From Sarcina sp034439435 (GTDB lineage: Bacteria; Bacillota; Clostridia; Clostridiales; Clostridiaceae), in contig NZ_JAPCKJ010000003.1 in assembly GCF_034439435.1 (NCBI RefSeq), forward strand, positions 434,001 to 498,000: a stretch of 64,000 nt of DNA, given 5' to 3'. The translations under genes and the position numbers were made by a program. Shown here in pieces: positions 1 to 9,900 of this stretch (the first letter of the stretch is position 1; every line of letters begins with the position of its first letter). The notes below the pieces were generated by a model, which saw only the letters and a program-made list of their open reading frames with translations, searched no databases and was not told the origin of the DNA.

Positions 1-900
1 CTTATTAGGAAGAGAAAAACTTATTGTCATTTTATCACATAACTCATTACTCTCTAGTTCTCTACCTATAATTATAAATCTTGTGTAATTTTCCTTAACA
101 TTATTTATACTTGCCTTTAAAACTTCAAGATCATATATATCAGCAGCTCTTTTACTTCCAATTGCACTTTTACTTTTATCTCCACATTCACTTACATACT
201 TTGCACTTATAGCCGTGTTATAATAAGGTATCTTCTTACATCCTTTTAAACTTTTTAAAAACTCACTACTTTGTTCAAAGCCTTGTAAATGGGAATATAT
301 CTCCTTAATATCCTTAAGCTGTGCTCCTCTAATTCCTATTAGATTATGCTCTATTCTTAAATTTTTTTCTCCAACAATATGAAAACCATATTTATTTAAT
401 AAATCATATATATCTGTAATAGATCCTGTTGAAGAGTTTTCTATTGGTAATACTCCATAATCTATTCTTCTAAATTTTAAGGCTTCAAAGACATCTTCAA
501 ACTCTTCAAAACTAAATGTTCCATATTCTTCTCCAAAATATTCAATTAAAGCCTCTTCACTAAAAGATCCCTTTTCTCCTTGAAATCCAATGTTTATTTT
601 ATTTCCTTTACTGAGTGGAATTTCTCTCATACCAATTTTATGTTGTTGATACTCCTTACTTATATCCATTAAGGCATGAAGCATTTCTTCTGCATAAGGT
701 AAAAGTTCTTTATTCTCTACTCTCTTTAGGTTTTTCTCTATGACTTGATTTTCTCTATCTTTATGAAAAATAGCCATATTGTTTTCTTGCTTATAACTTG
801 CAACATCTAAAACAACATTCATTCGTTCTTCAAAAAGTCTCATAAGCTCTTTATCTATTGCATCAATTTTATCCCTACACTGAGCTAATTTATCACTCAA
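1..900 (-). CDS. pheA: chorismate mutase / prephenate dehydratase (P-protein), 3' end outside window
   Basis: Bifunctional enzyme converting chorismate to prephenate and then to phenylpyruvate, the committed phenylalanine branch. The reading frame is open for 300 codons and runs off the left edge. Residues about 1-85 are a helical AroQ-type chorismate mutase domain. From about residue 100 the prephenate dehydratase domain begins (NIGFQGEKGSFSEEA), and its catalytic Thr-Arg-Phe is visible in ENYTRFIIIG. The C-terminal ACT domain lies mostly beyond the edge. I chose the TTG at 898-900 as start because a GAGGTGG ribosome binding site sits just upstream (about 906-912) and no ATG is suitably placed. 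It lies 29 bases after the aroC stop and is the last visible gene of the aro operon. Confidence 0.93.
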   Translation of the reverse strand, partial: MSDKLAQCRDKIDAIDKELMRLFEERMNVVLDVASYKQENNMAIFHKDRENQVIEKNLKRVENKELLPYAEEMLHALMDISKEYQQHKIGMREIPLSKGNKINIGFQGEKGSFSEEALIEYFGEEYGTFSFEEFEDVFEALKFRRIDYGVLPIENSSTGSITDIYDLLNKYGFHIVGEKNLRIEHNLIGIRGAQLKDIKEIYSHLQGFEQSSEFLKSLKGCKKIPYYNTAISAKYVSECGDKSKSAIGSKRAADIYDLEVLKASINNVKENYTRFIIIGRELESNELCDKMTISFSLPNK

Positions 901-929
901 AACTTCCACCTCTCTTCTTAAAAATTATC

Positions 930-2003
930 TTATCTCATTAATTCTAAAATTGAAAGGGCAGCAATAGCTTCTATAACAACTAACGCTCTTTGAACTATAC
1001 AAGGATCATGTCTTCCCGTTACACTTAAAGTTTCACACTCCATATTTTTAATGTTTATACTTCTTTGTTCCTTTGAAATTGAAGGAGTTGGTTTTATAAC
1101 AACCTTAAATATAACTGGCATTCCATTAGAAATCCCTCCAGTTATTCCACCATTATTATTAGAATATGTTTTAACATTTCCATCTTCTATGAAGTATTCA
1201 TCATTGGCTTCAGAGCCTTTCATATTGGCAAAATCAAATCCTTTTCCAAACTCGATTCCTTTTACAGCAGGAACTGAAAAAGCTAAATGAGCTATAGTAC
1301 TCTCTAAGGAATCAAAAAATGGATTTCCTACTCCAGCATCTAAGCCCACTATTCCACACTCAACAATCCCCCCAATAGAATCGCCTTCCATTCTATATGA
1401 AGTAATTTCTTCTTTAATCTCTTCTATCTTGTTACTATCTATTACTGGAAGTTCTTTATTAAGTAACACTTCTAAATCTTCTTTGCTTAATCTTAATGAG
1501 TCAAAAGAAGAATCTTTTACCTTTCCAACTTGTTTAATATGAGAACCAATAAACACTTCTTTTTCTTTAAGAATTTCCTTTGCTAAGGCTCCAGCAAAAA
1601 CTAAGGGTGCAGTTATTCTTCCTGAGAAATGGCCGCCTCCTCTATAGTCATTGAATCCTTTATATCTAACGTACCCTGGAAAATCTGCATGTCCTGGTCT
1701 CATAACATCTTTTATTTTAGAATAATCTCTTGATCTCTTATCTGTATTTCTTATTATCATGGAAATAGGAGCTCCAGTAGTCATTCCATTAAATATTCCA
1801 CTTAATATTTCCGGTTTATCTCCTTCTTTTCTTTGAGTTGATAAATTATTTCTTCCCGGTGCTCTTCTTTCCATGTCTTTTTCTATATTTTCAACATTAA
1901 TTTTAATCCCAGGCTCTATTCCATCTACAACTATTCCTATTCCTTCTCCATGAGATTCACCGAATATAGATAACTTTATCTTATTGCCCCAAACTCCGCC
2001 CAT
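930..2003 (-). CDS. aroC: chorismate synthase
   Basis: Converts 5-enolpyruvylshikimate-3-phosphate to chorismate with reduced FMN, the last common step of aromatic biosynthesis. The 357-residue product has the family signatures in order: GESHGEGIG near the N-terminus, RRAPGR, RPGHADF, the YRGGGHFSGR FMN-binding region and TGRHDPCI near the C-terminus. Length is normal. The ATG is preceded by GGGGGAGGATAG about 20 bases upstream, an unusually long spacing, but a TAG in that stretch and the lack of alternative starts leave this ATG as the only choice. It lies between aroA (92-base gap) and pheA. Confidence 0.97.
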   Translation of the reverse strand: MGGVWGNKIKLSIFGESHGEGIGIVVDGIEPGIKINVENIEKDMERRAPGRNNLSTQRKEGDKPEILSGIFNGMTTGAPISMIIRNTDKRSRDYSKIKDVMRPGHADFPGYVRYKGFNDYRGGGHFSGRITAPLVFAGALAKEILKEKEVFIGSHIKQVGKVKDSSFDSLRLSKEDLEVLLNKELPVIDSNKIEEIKEEITSYRMEGDSIGGIVECGIVGLDAGVGNPFFDSLESTIAHLAFSVPAVKGIEFGKGFDFANMKGSEANDEYFIEDGNVKTYSNNNGGITGGISNGMPVIFKVVIKPTPSISKEQRSINIKNMECETLSVTGRHDPCIVQRALVVIEAIAALSILELMR

Positions 2004-2095
2004 TGGTTTGCTATTAGGGTTCTATCCTCCCCCTAATAACTCCCTCCTTTCAATCTATGATATTTTATAATTATATTTCAAATAAATTAAAACTT

Positions 2096-3460
2096 TTAAT
2101 TTTCACTTAATATTCCGCCTAACATCTTAAAATCCTCCCAAAAACCAGGATAAGATTTTTTAACACAATCAGGTTCCTCTATAATAACTTTATCATTACA
2201 TCTAGTTGAAGCAATAGCTAAACTCATAGCTATTCTATGGTCTTTGTGACTATAAACAACTCCACCATTTAACTCTTTAACTCCATTTATTATAAGCCCA
2301 TCTTCTAGCTCTCTTATATTTGCTCCTAACTTATTAAGCTCTGTGCATATTGCATTTAACCTGTCACACTCCTTAATTCTGAGCCTTTCTCCATTTATAA
2401 CTCTAGTTTCTCCTTCACTTAAAGCTGCAACCACAGTTAAAACAGGAATTATATCTGGACATTGAGAAGCATCTATAATAGTACTTTTTAAATTTCCTCC
2501 AACTATTTTCAATGCTAATTCTTCTAAATACTCATTATTAACTTCTTTAGGATTATTATTTATGCAATTTCCTTCTAAATTACATTGCTTATTATGTTTT
2601 CTTTCTATAAAATCATCTTTTAATATATTACATCCCATTCTCTCTAAAATCTCAATACACTCTTTATCCCCTTGATAAGAATTTAGATCTAAATCAAGAC
2701 ATTCAACATTATTACCTAAGGCCCCTGCTGAAAAATAGAAAGCAGCCTGAGAATAGTCACCTTCAACTTTATAATCCATAGGCTTGTAATTTTGATTCCC
2801 TTTTATTAAAAACTCTTTGTAATCTCTATTTTCTATTATTACACCGAACTTTTCTATCATATCTAAAGTTAAGTCTATATACCCCTTAGATTCAAGTTCT
2901 GTAGTTATTATTATCTTTGAATCTTCTTTTAATAAAGGAAGGGTAAATAATAAACCACTTATAAATTGAGAACTTATATTTCCCTTAACTCTAAATTCTC
3001 CACCTTTTAAAGCACCATCTATCTTTAAATCAAGTTCTCCTTCTTTATAAGAATACTGAATTCCTTGCTCTTCAAATATTTCATAATAAGTCTTTAATGG
3101 TCTTTTTCCCAAGTTTCCTCTTCCTATAAAATTAACCTTATTCTCTTCGATTAAAGATATAGGCACCAAAAATCTTAAAGTTGAACCTGATTCATTACAA
3201 TCAATAATTTTTTCCTTAAAAGATTTAAAAATCTTTTCTCCATTTATAATTAGTTTATCTTTTTCTACTTGAATATCTGCTCCTAAGGATTTCATTCCTT
3301 CCATAGTAGCAATAATATCTTCTGAAAAATCTATATTAGTAATAATACTTTCTCCTTTACTTAAAGAGGCACAAATGATAGCTCTATGAGCCCTGCTCTT
3401 TGAAGGAGGTATTTTAACCTTCCCCTTTAACTTACTAGGAGTTATAATTACCTTTTTCAC
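2096..3460 (-). CDS. aroA: 3-phosphoshikimate 1-carboxyvinyltransferase (EPSP synthase)
   Basis: Joins shikimate-3-phosphate and phosphoenolpyruvate to give EPSP. The N-terminal substrate-binding segment KSRAHRAIICA and NESGSTLRFL are present, as is the C-terminal HRIAMSLAIA segment. At 454 residues it is about 25 longer than most EPSP synthases; the extra length is a hydrophilic Asn/Cys-rich stretch around residues 278-305 that looks like a surface loop insertion. The start is a GTG at 3458-3460 with a GGGAGTGGG ribosome binding site upstream. The 350-base gap before it, after aroB, is filled by a palindromic repeat element. Confidence 0.96.
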   Translation of the reverse strand: MKKVIITPSKLKGKVKIPPSKSRAHRAIICASLSKGESIITNIDFSEDIIATMEGMKSLGADIQVEKDKLIINGEKIFKSFKEKIIDCNESGSTLRFLVPISLIEENKVNFIGRGNLGKRPLKTYYEIFEEQGIQYSYKEGELDLKIDGALKGGEFRVKGNISSQFISGLLFTLPLLKEDSKIIITTELESKGYIDLTLDMIEKFGVIIENRDYKEFLIKGNQNYKPMDYKVEGDYSQAAFYFSAGALGNNVECLDLDLNSYQGDKECIEILERMGCNILKDDFIERKHNKQCNLEGNCINNNPKEVNNEYLEELALKIVGGNLKSTIIDASQCPDIIPVLTVVAALSEGETRVINGERLRIKECDRLNAICTELNKLGANIRELEDGLIINGVKELNGGVVYSHKDHRIAMSLAIASTRCNDKVIIEEPDCVKKSYPGFWEDFKMLGGILSEN

Positions 3461-3509
3461 CTTTACCCACTCCCTATACTTAATTTTCAGTCACATTGTA
3501 ATCTAATAT

Positions 3510-3803
3510 TGATTTAACCTAATATTAATTTTTAGATAGAACTGTAAGACCATCTTAATGAGTAATTAGAGTTTCATTATCTATGAAAGAATAATAGCGT
3601 TAAGAGGCTTCTTTTGTTCGACGCGGAATCTAAAAGGAATACAATCTCAGTTAGTTCGATTGCATAAGTTCAAGATACCAAATTAAAAATTTGGACTTTC
3701 ACTTAACCCTTAGCTATTATTCTCGAATAGATAATAGAAACTCTTTACGAAATTAAGCTAGGTCTGAAGGGCTAGCTTAAAATTAATATTCACCTAAAAC
3801 ATA
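3510..3803. repeat. palindromic dispersed repeat, copy A (full length)
   Basis: A roughly 290-base element fills the aroB-aroA gap. Its ends are imperfect inverted repeats: the left arm carries AATATTAATTTTTAGATAG and the reverse complement of the right arm carries GAATATTAATTTTAAGCTAG, both followed by a GACC-type end. Inside, CTTAATGAG pairs with a GAAATTAAG segment, and AGAATAATAGCGTT pairs with TAGCTATTATTCT. The left arm and interior match copy B at 6632-6856 closely (ACTGTAAGACCATCTTAATG is identical). It has no ORF and would be transcribed inside the aro operon. Confidence 0.8.
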
Positions 3804-3808
3804 CCGCT

Positions 3809-4861
3809 TTATTCAAAGAATTCAACAGTTGTATTGTATATATAGCTTTCTCCAATATCTTTTAAAAGAATAACATTTAAGCTTCCATTTAAGTTCTTCT
3901 TATCTAACTTAATAGCCTCTCTTGCTAATCCATTATCTTCAATATTTACGTCAGTTCCTAACCCATATTTTTTTAGTAACTTTTCAATTCTTTCAGCTGT
4001 TCCTTTTTTAGTAAGTTCCTTTTCTTCAGCAATCTTACTTATCATGTTCATTCCTATGGCAACAGCTTCCCCATGAGAATAAGTTTCATAGTTATAAATT
4101 TGCTCTATAGCATGCCCTAAAGTATGACCAAAATTTAAAACCATTCTCTCTCCTAAATCCTTCTCATCATTTTCAACAACTTCTCTTTTTATATCGCAAC
4201 ATTCATAAATAATATCGCCTATATTTTCTTTTAAATCCTCTTTGTTCTCAAAACCTTCTAACTTTTCAAATAGCTCTTTACTTTTTATACATCCATACTT
4301 TATTACTTCTCCAAGACCATCATTAAAATACTTTTCTGGAAGAGTTCCAAGCATATTTGGATCTATTAATACTAATTTAGGATGATAGAAGCTTCCTACT
4401 AAGTTCTTTCCTCTTTCTAAGTCAACAGCAACCTTCCCTCCAACACTTGAGTCAACCTGAGCTAATAATGATGTAGGTATTTGTATAAAATCAATTCCTC
4501 TTAAGAAGGTTGATGCCACAAATCCAGCTAAATCTCCAACGACTCCCCCACCTAAGGCTATAATTAAATCGCTTCTTGTTAGCTTTAAATCTAAAAGTTC
4601 ATTATATATACCTGGTAATGTGTCAAAAGACTTACTCTTTTCTCCTGGTTTAACAGAAATAATTTTAATTTCGAACCCTTCATTTTCTATATTAGTTTTT
4701 ATACTTTCTCCATATATATCATTTAGATTATCATCTGTTATAATAGCTACTTTCTTTCCATCAAATACAGTCTTTATGTATTCTCCAAAATAATCTTTTA
4801 AATCCTTTTGAATAACTATATCGTAACTTTTCTCTTCTAAATTAACTCTTAAAACTTTCAT
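3809..4861 (-). CDS. aroB: 3-dehydroquinate synthase
   Basis: Cyclises DAHP to 3-dehydroquinate, step two of the shikimate pathway, using NAD and a divalent metal. The NAD-binding GGGVVGDLAGFVA motif and the metal-binding histidines in GHTLGHAIE and SHGEAVAIGM are visible. The frame extends upstream to a GTG at 4879, but that codon lies in the ribosome binding region (TTTGGAGTGAG); the ATG at 4861 is correctly spaced from it and gives MKVLRVN, a normal 350-residue protein. It is second in the aro operon after aroF. Confidence 0.96.
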   Translation of the reverse strand: MKVLRVNLEEKSYDIVIQKDLKDYFGEYIKTVFDGKKVAIITDDNLNDIYGESIKTNIENEGFEIKIISVKPGEKSKSFDTLPGIYNELLDLKLTRSDLIIALGGGVVGDLAGFVASTFLRGIDFIQIPTSLLAQVDSSVGGKVAVDLERGKNLVGSFYHPKLVLIDPNMLGTLPEKYFNDGLGEVIKYGCIKSKELFEKLEGFENKEDLKENIGDIIYECCDIKREVVENDEKDLGERMVLNFGHTLGHAIEQIYNYETYSHGEAVAIGMNMISKIAEEKELTKKGTAERIEKLLKKYGLGTDVNIEDNGLAREAIKLDKKNLNGSLNVILLKDIGESYIYNTTVEFFE

Positions 4862-4975
4862 TTTTCTCACTCCAAACACTTTAATTTTTAGCTATGTTTT
4901 AAAAGCCAAAGCACCTTTAATCTTACCCTGTAAACATTAAAAACCAAATATTAAATTGTATTGCCTAATTAACTA

Positions 4976-5010
4976 TAAATTTAATGGGAGTAAAAACTCC
5001 CACTAAATTA
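4976..5010 (-). other. strong hairpin directly after the aroF stop codon
   Basis: TGGGAGT and ACTCCCA flanked by AT pairs form a stem of about 12 pairs with a four-base loop just past the aroF stop. No U-run follows on the minus strand, so it is not a classical terminator. It may be an mRNA stability or processing hairpin between aroF and aroB, or a partial terminator that lowers distal expression. Confidence 0.5.
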
Positions 5011-5019
5011 AATGCTCTT

Positions 5020-6033
5020 TTATAATTCTCTACCAACAGCATTTGCTATAGCTCTTAAATCATCTAAAAGCTTACCGTATTCTTCTGGCTTAACTGATTG
5101 CTGTCCATCACATAATGCATTAGCTGGATCATTGTGAACCTCTATTATTAATCCATCAGCTCCAACAGCTATTGCCGCTTTTGATAGTGGTTCTACCATC
5201 CATGCCTTTCCCGCTGCATGGCTTGGGTCAACAATTACTGGTAGATGACTTAATTTTTTAATAGCAGGTATAGCACTTAAGTCTAAAGTATTTCTTGTGT
5301 AAGTCTCAAATGTTCTAATTCCTCTTTCACAAAGAATTACATTTTCATTTCCACCAGCCATAATGTATTCTGCTGACATTATTAATTCTTCTATTGTTGC
5401 CGATAATCCTCTTTTTAAAAGAATAGGCTTATTTGTCTTTCCAAGCTCCTTTAAAAGATCAAAGTTTTGCATATTTCTTGCTCCAACTTGAATAACATCA
5501 ACATCCTGAACAAACTTTTCTATCATATTAGTTGACATTATCTCTGTAACTATTGGAAGTCCTGTTTTTTCCTTAGCTTTTTTAAGAAGCTCTAATCCTT
5601 CAAGCTCTAATCCTTGGAAACTATATGGTGAAGTTCTTGGTTTAAATGCGCCACCTCTTAAGAAACCTGCTCCCAGTTCCTTAACTTCCTTGGCTATCTC
5701 TGTAATTTGTTCTTCACTTTCAACAGAACAAGGACCAGCTATTAAGGCTATTTTCTTTCCACCAATTTTATTTCCTAAGACATCAATTATTGAGTTATCT
5801 GGATGGAATAATCTATTTGCCTTTTTGAAAGGCTCTTGAACATGCATTATTCTTTCTACATTTTTATTAGCTTCTAATTTAGATGGATCAATTTTACTTG
5901 TATCTCCAACCAAACCGACTACACACATTTCTTTTCCAGAAATCCTTTGAGCCTCGACTCCAAGTGATTCAATCTTGTTTATCAATTTTAAAATCTCCTC
6001 TTCCTTTGTTCTTGGTTTTAATATAACTATCAT
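5020..6033 (-). CDS. aroF: 3-deoxy-7-phosphoheptulonate (DAHP) synthase, AroF type I-beta
   Basis: Condenses phosphoenolpyruvate and erythrose-4-phosphate into DAHP, the first committed step to all aromatic amino acids. The 337-residue protein has an N-terminal ferredoxin-like regulatory domain (about 1-70) followed by the TIM-barrel with IAGPCSVES and the PRTSPYSFQG active-site loop. This layout is that of the feedback-regulated enzymes such as the Thermotoga one, without a fused chorismate mutase. The start has a perfect AAGGAGGG ribosome binding site. It is the first enzyme gene after the leader-peptide attenuator, so that device would set expression of the whole operon. Confidence 0.96.
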   Translation of the reverse strand: MIVILKPRTKEEEILKLINKIESLGVEAQRISGKEMCVVGLVGDTSKIDPSKLEANKNVERIMHVQEPFKKANRLFHPDNSIIDVLGNKIGGKKIALIAGPCSVESEEQITEIAKEVKELGAGFLRGGAFKPRTSPYSFQGLELEGLELLKKAKEKTGLPIVTEIMSTNMIEKFVQDVDVIQVGARNMQNFDLLKELGKTNKPILLKRGLSATIEELIMSAEYIMAGGNENVILCERGIRTFETYTRNTLDLSAIPAIKKLSHLPVIVDPSHAAGKAWMVEPLSKAAIAVGADGLIIEVHNDPANALCDGQQSVKPEEYGKLLDDLRAIANAVGREL

Positions 6034-6130
6034 AATTCGCCCTCCTTTTTATTTTAACCTTTTTATTTAAAATAGTCTAAATCTAAAAGCTCAACTATTT
6101 AATAACCTTTTATTATTAAAATTTAGTTAT

Positions 6131-6166
6131 AAAAAAATAGAACCCATTTTTAATGAGTTCTATCCA
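6131..6166 (-). terminator. attenuator terminator of the aro operon
   Basis: ATAGAACTCATT, a short A-rich loop and AATGGGTTCTAT form a 12-pair stem followed by seven U on the minus strand, about 97 bases before the aroF start and 49 bases after the leader-peptide stop. The left arm GAACTCATT can instead pair with AATGGGTTT at 6221-6229 inside the leader-peptide gene (nine contiguous pairs counting G-U). Terminator and antiterminator therefore exclude each other. Confidence 0.85.
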
Positions 6167-6214
6167 ATAAATTATAATACGATATTACTATAATATTACT
6201 ATCTATTAAATTAA

Positions 6215-6346
6215 TTATACAAACCCATTAGTCAAAAGATTATAGTTTTTTTTGCACATAAAATATCCAGCACTAAAATAAAAGCCCCAGCTAGAGTAAA
6301 AGCTATAAAATTGTGCTACTAATCCTCTTACTAATAAATTTAGCAT
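6215..6346 (-). CDS. aromatic-residue-rich leader peptide of the aro operon
   Basis: A 43-codon ORF with a perfect AGGAGG ribosome binding site five bases before its ATG. Residues 13-29 read FYSFYSSWGFYFSAGYF; overall 12 of 43 residues are aromatic (six Phe, five Tyr, one Trp). It lies between a good promoter and a terminator upstream of aroF. This is the arrangement of classical leader peptides such as those of E. coli pheA and trp. I infer that ribosomes stall on these codons when charged tRNA-Phe, -Tyr or -Trp is scarce, freeing codons 40-42 to form the antiterminator. No T-box sequence is present here. I know of no published description in this organism. Confidence 0.85.
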   Translation of the reverse strand: MLNLLVRGLVAQFYSFYSSWGFYFSAGYFMCKKNYNLLTNGFV

Positions 6347-6399
6347 AACATCCTCCTAAAAATTTTTTAAACAGTTGTTTCCAAACTTTTTTTAAATTT

Positions 6400-6427
6400 A
6401 TTATACACTTTGTAATTTCAAAGTCAA
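6400..6427 (-). promoter_or_regulatory. promoter of the aro operon leader
   Basis: TTGACT (6422-6427) and TATAAT (6400-6405) are 16 bases apart on the minus strand, placing the transcript start near 6393, about 47 bases before the leader-peptide ATG. Confidence 0.75.
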
Positions 6428-6631
6428 TAATATAAAACTTTTTTAAGTTTTAATTTTATGATATGTTGATATAAAAATATAGTTCTATATTTTTAATCAG
6501 TAAAGAAAATACTTTCATATAATCAAATACATAATTCTAAAAAAATATTCTTTTAAAAATATATTACTCAACTCTAATTAAATTATTCATTTAAAAAACT
6601 TATTATAAAATAAATTAAAAATTAAGTCTAT

Positions 6632-6856
6632 ATTTTAAACTAGTGTTGATTTTCAGATAGAACTGTAAGACCATCTTAATGAGCAGCTAGTATTGCATCA
6701 TATACGTAAGAATAATAGCGTTAAGAAGCTTTTTCTGTTTGAGCGTAGCGAGTTTAAAAGCTTTAGCTATTATTCTGGAGTAGATGATAGCAATACTTTG
6801 CGAAATTAAGTTAGGTCTGAAAGTATAGCTAAAAATCAACATTCACCTAAAACAAA
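6632..6856. repeat. palindromic dispersed repeat, copy B (full length)
   Basis: A 225-base element between the GH101 gene and the aro leader. The left end (TTTTAAACTAGTGTTGATTT) is mirrored by the right end (AAAAATCAACATTCACCTAA). The interior folds again: CTTAATGAGCAGCTAGTATT with a downstream AGCAATACTTTGCGAAATTA, and AGAATAATAGCGTTAAGAAG with AAAAGCTTTAGCTATTATTC. The whole element is one long imperfect hairpin without coding capacity. Confidence 0.8.
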
Positions 6857-6868
6857 GCCCAAATTAAA

Positions 6869-6903
6869 AGAAGTAGTATGAGTTTAAATTTCATACTACT
6901 TCT
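6869..6903 (-). terminator. terminator of the GH101 gene
   Basis: AGAAGTAGTATGA and TCATACTACTTCT form a perfect 13-pair stem about 40 bases past the GH101 stop, followed on the minus strand by TTTTAATTT. Confidence 0.8.
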
Positions 6904-6939
6904 AAAATTTACTTCAATCTAAAATATTAATTTTTTTAA

Positions 6940-9900
6940 TTATCTTTCAGTTCTAATAGTTAATGATTCTTTAGATGAAATCTCTCCATTAGAATATTTA
7001 GCTGCAATCTTAAAGTTGTAAATAGTATGTCTGTTCAATTTCTTGAAAGTATATTCAACTTCATCAGCACCTATTTCTGCAACTTTTTTACCGTCTTGGT
7101 AAAGAACGTATCCTTCTAATCCATAAGTTGTTTCTGGAGCTTCCCAAGCCACAGATACAGTCTTCTTATCTTTGTTAGTAATCTCAAAGTTTCTTACAGG
7201 GTTAACAACAACCTCTTCTTCAACTTGTGGATCTCCTACCTTAACTTTTACTGAATTTGAAGAAATCTTATTTCCGTCAACAGTAACATCAACTTGAACA
7301 TTAACAAAGCCTTCAGCCACACCAGTCATTATTCCATTTTCAATAGTTAAAGCTTCTGGGTTTGAAATCTTATATTCAACCTCAGCTTCTTCTAAGTTAA
7401 CAGTTGCTCCATTATTCATTAATGCATTAACTGCAAATGGTACACTTTGACCTATTTCTAATTCATGCTCTACTGTATTTAAGTTTACATGAGCTAATTC
7501 AGGTGATTCAATTGAATCATCTATTTCTTTAACATAAAGATTATCTAATATTACCTCTTTAAATCCTTTACCTTTTTCTAATGTGATGTAGTAATCTCCA
7601 TCAAAATCACCAGTTGTGAATTTATGAGTTACTGACTTAGTCTTAGTGAAAACATCTTGTGCATAGCTTGCACCAGTAGCCTCTAAAGGAATACTTACAA
7701 CTTTCTCACCATCTCTAGTCTTAATATTCACAGTATATCCTGGAGCAGCATTTTCTAATGAATATAGGAATCCAAATTCATAAGTCTTATTTGGCTCCAA
7801 TTGGAATGATGAAACGTCTGTAGTTAACATTTCTCCTGTTTCATCTGGTTGTTGATTAGACTTTAATGAGAATCTTCCATCAAGAACCCAATTCATTCTT
7901 TGATTAGCACCTATAGATATATCTTTCTCTGCTAAATGAGATCTATTTGAGTGTCCTCTTCCTGGTGCTAAATAGAATGGTGATATTCCTTCATCTACGT
8001 TTTCAAAGTCTTCATAGAATACATATCCATCTCTATTTGTTTTACCTGGATGATCCCAAATTCTGAAGTCATCAACTATTACAACAGAGTCAGCAGCACC
8101 TTCTGAAGCCTTCAAGTAAACCTCAGCTGAATTTACTCCCTTAGGAACAGTAAATTCTACTTCCATTCTTACGAAAGTATCATCTATATACTTAACACCT
8201 TCTCCTTGTCTTCTCTTACCACCACTTGTTATTACGTTAGTAACCTCTTCGCCACCAACATTAACTCCTAGTGTAACTTCTCTATTATTATCATTCTTAA
8301 CCCATGCAGAAACTGAATAAGTTGTACCTTCTTCTAATCCGCTTATACTTTGTGAAATCTTAGCATCAGCACCTTCATTTCCACTTATTTTAAGAACATC
8401 GTTACCTAATCTCTTTTGAACATTTTCGTTTTCAATAGTGATGTGGTCTGTATTGTCAGCTGTAGATTCTTTATTCCACTTATCAAAAGTCTGAGAATCA
8501 AATCCTGGATCAGCTATTTCAGAACCATATCCCCAATCATCTATTCTTGCCTCTTCAACTGGAGCTTTAGTTACTATATAAGGAGTATCTTGTTTAACTT
8601 CTAAAGTAACTTTTCCATCTACAACTGGTACTTCCTTAACTAAAGTTCTTCCTAAATCTGATAATTCATATAAATAAACTTTATTATCTGAAGTCCATCC
8701 TTCTGGTAAAGTCCATTCTGAAGTAGTTCCTAATGGATTCCAATGATAAATTTTTTCACTGTTTACTTCATCAATTGGATTCCAAGGTAAGAATAATTGA
8801 GTATCACCTATTCCTGTACTTCCAATTGAATTTTCTGGAGTAGTAGCTACTAGTCTACCATCTCTATAGTAGTTTATATTAGCACCCTCTCTAACTGATT
8901 TAACTCCATTTTCAAATAATACTTCATTTTCTTCCATTTTAACAATTGGGAAATGTTGTAGATACTTAGTTGGTAATACTTGATTGTAGAATACCTCAGT
9001 ACCATAAGCTCCTTCTATATCATGCCTAGTTCCCCATCCACCTGATAATAAATGTTTATTACCTTTTACTAATGGATCTGCTAAGAATGAATCTTGAGTA
9101 TCATTTTTCATAAATCTCATTATCTTACTTGCATTACCCTTATTTGGATATGCAGGGTCTCCACCCCAGTGAGTCCATGGAACATGTTGCTCTAATGGTC
9201 CATTCATTTCTGTTGCAATCATAATTCCATATTCATTTATCTTTTCTCCTAATTGATGAGCATTCCATCCATTACCTGTATAAACGTCAACGTAAATCCA
9301 ACCTAAGTTTGGTGCATCTTCCATTAACATATCAAGTCTTCTGAATAATTCACCAGTCATTATATCTTCTCTTTGATTAACATAATAAGCTTGGTCTAAC
9401 CATCCCCATCCAGGAGCATTCTCATTAACTAACTCAGTTGGATATTCAAAAGCATCCATTACATATTCTGTAGCATTTATATGAACACCTATTTGAGCAT
9501 TATACTTCTTACCTTCATCTATAAGAGTATTAAAATCTTCCTTACCACCTTGTCTCATACCAATATGTCCGCCGTAGTCTGGGTGAGAGTCATCATGTCC
9601 TTCTCCTTGATATCCTTTATGAAGAACTAATTGACCAAATCCATCTGTGTAGTTAGACAGCTTCTTAATTGTATCTAAAGATCTTAAGAATGGATTTTGA
9701 GTATATCCAATGTTAAAATCAATATATGACATTTGATTCTTTATGTCTTCTCCACCTACAGGAATCTTCATATTTTCTCTATATTGAATAGCACCATCTT
9801 GCCAATCAACTTGACCATCTTCATTTTCATCTCTAGCAATTATAACCTCTGACCATGGCATTTCACCTTGATATAACTTACTTCCTTGAGCTGTTTCATC

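Noticed and set aside
1051..1290. ORF antisense to aroC
   Set aside because: It lies wholly within the conserved aroC gene in another frame and lacks a ribosome binding site; similar shadow ORFs lie opposite purL, purF, purN, leuS, the GH101 gene and the subtilase.
6034..6430. T-box or TRAP-type leader upstream of aroF
   Set aside because: No GGTGGNACCGCG-like sequence and no GAG/TAG triplet repeats are present; the leader-peptide model explains the region better.
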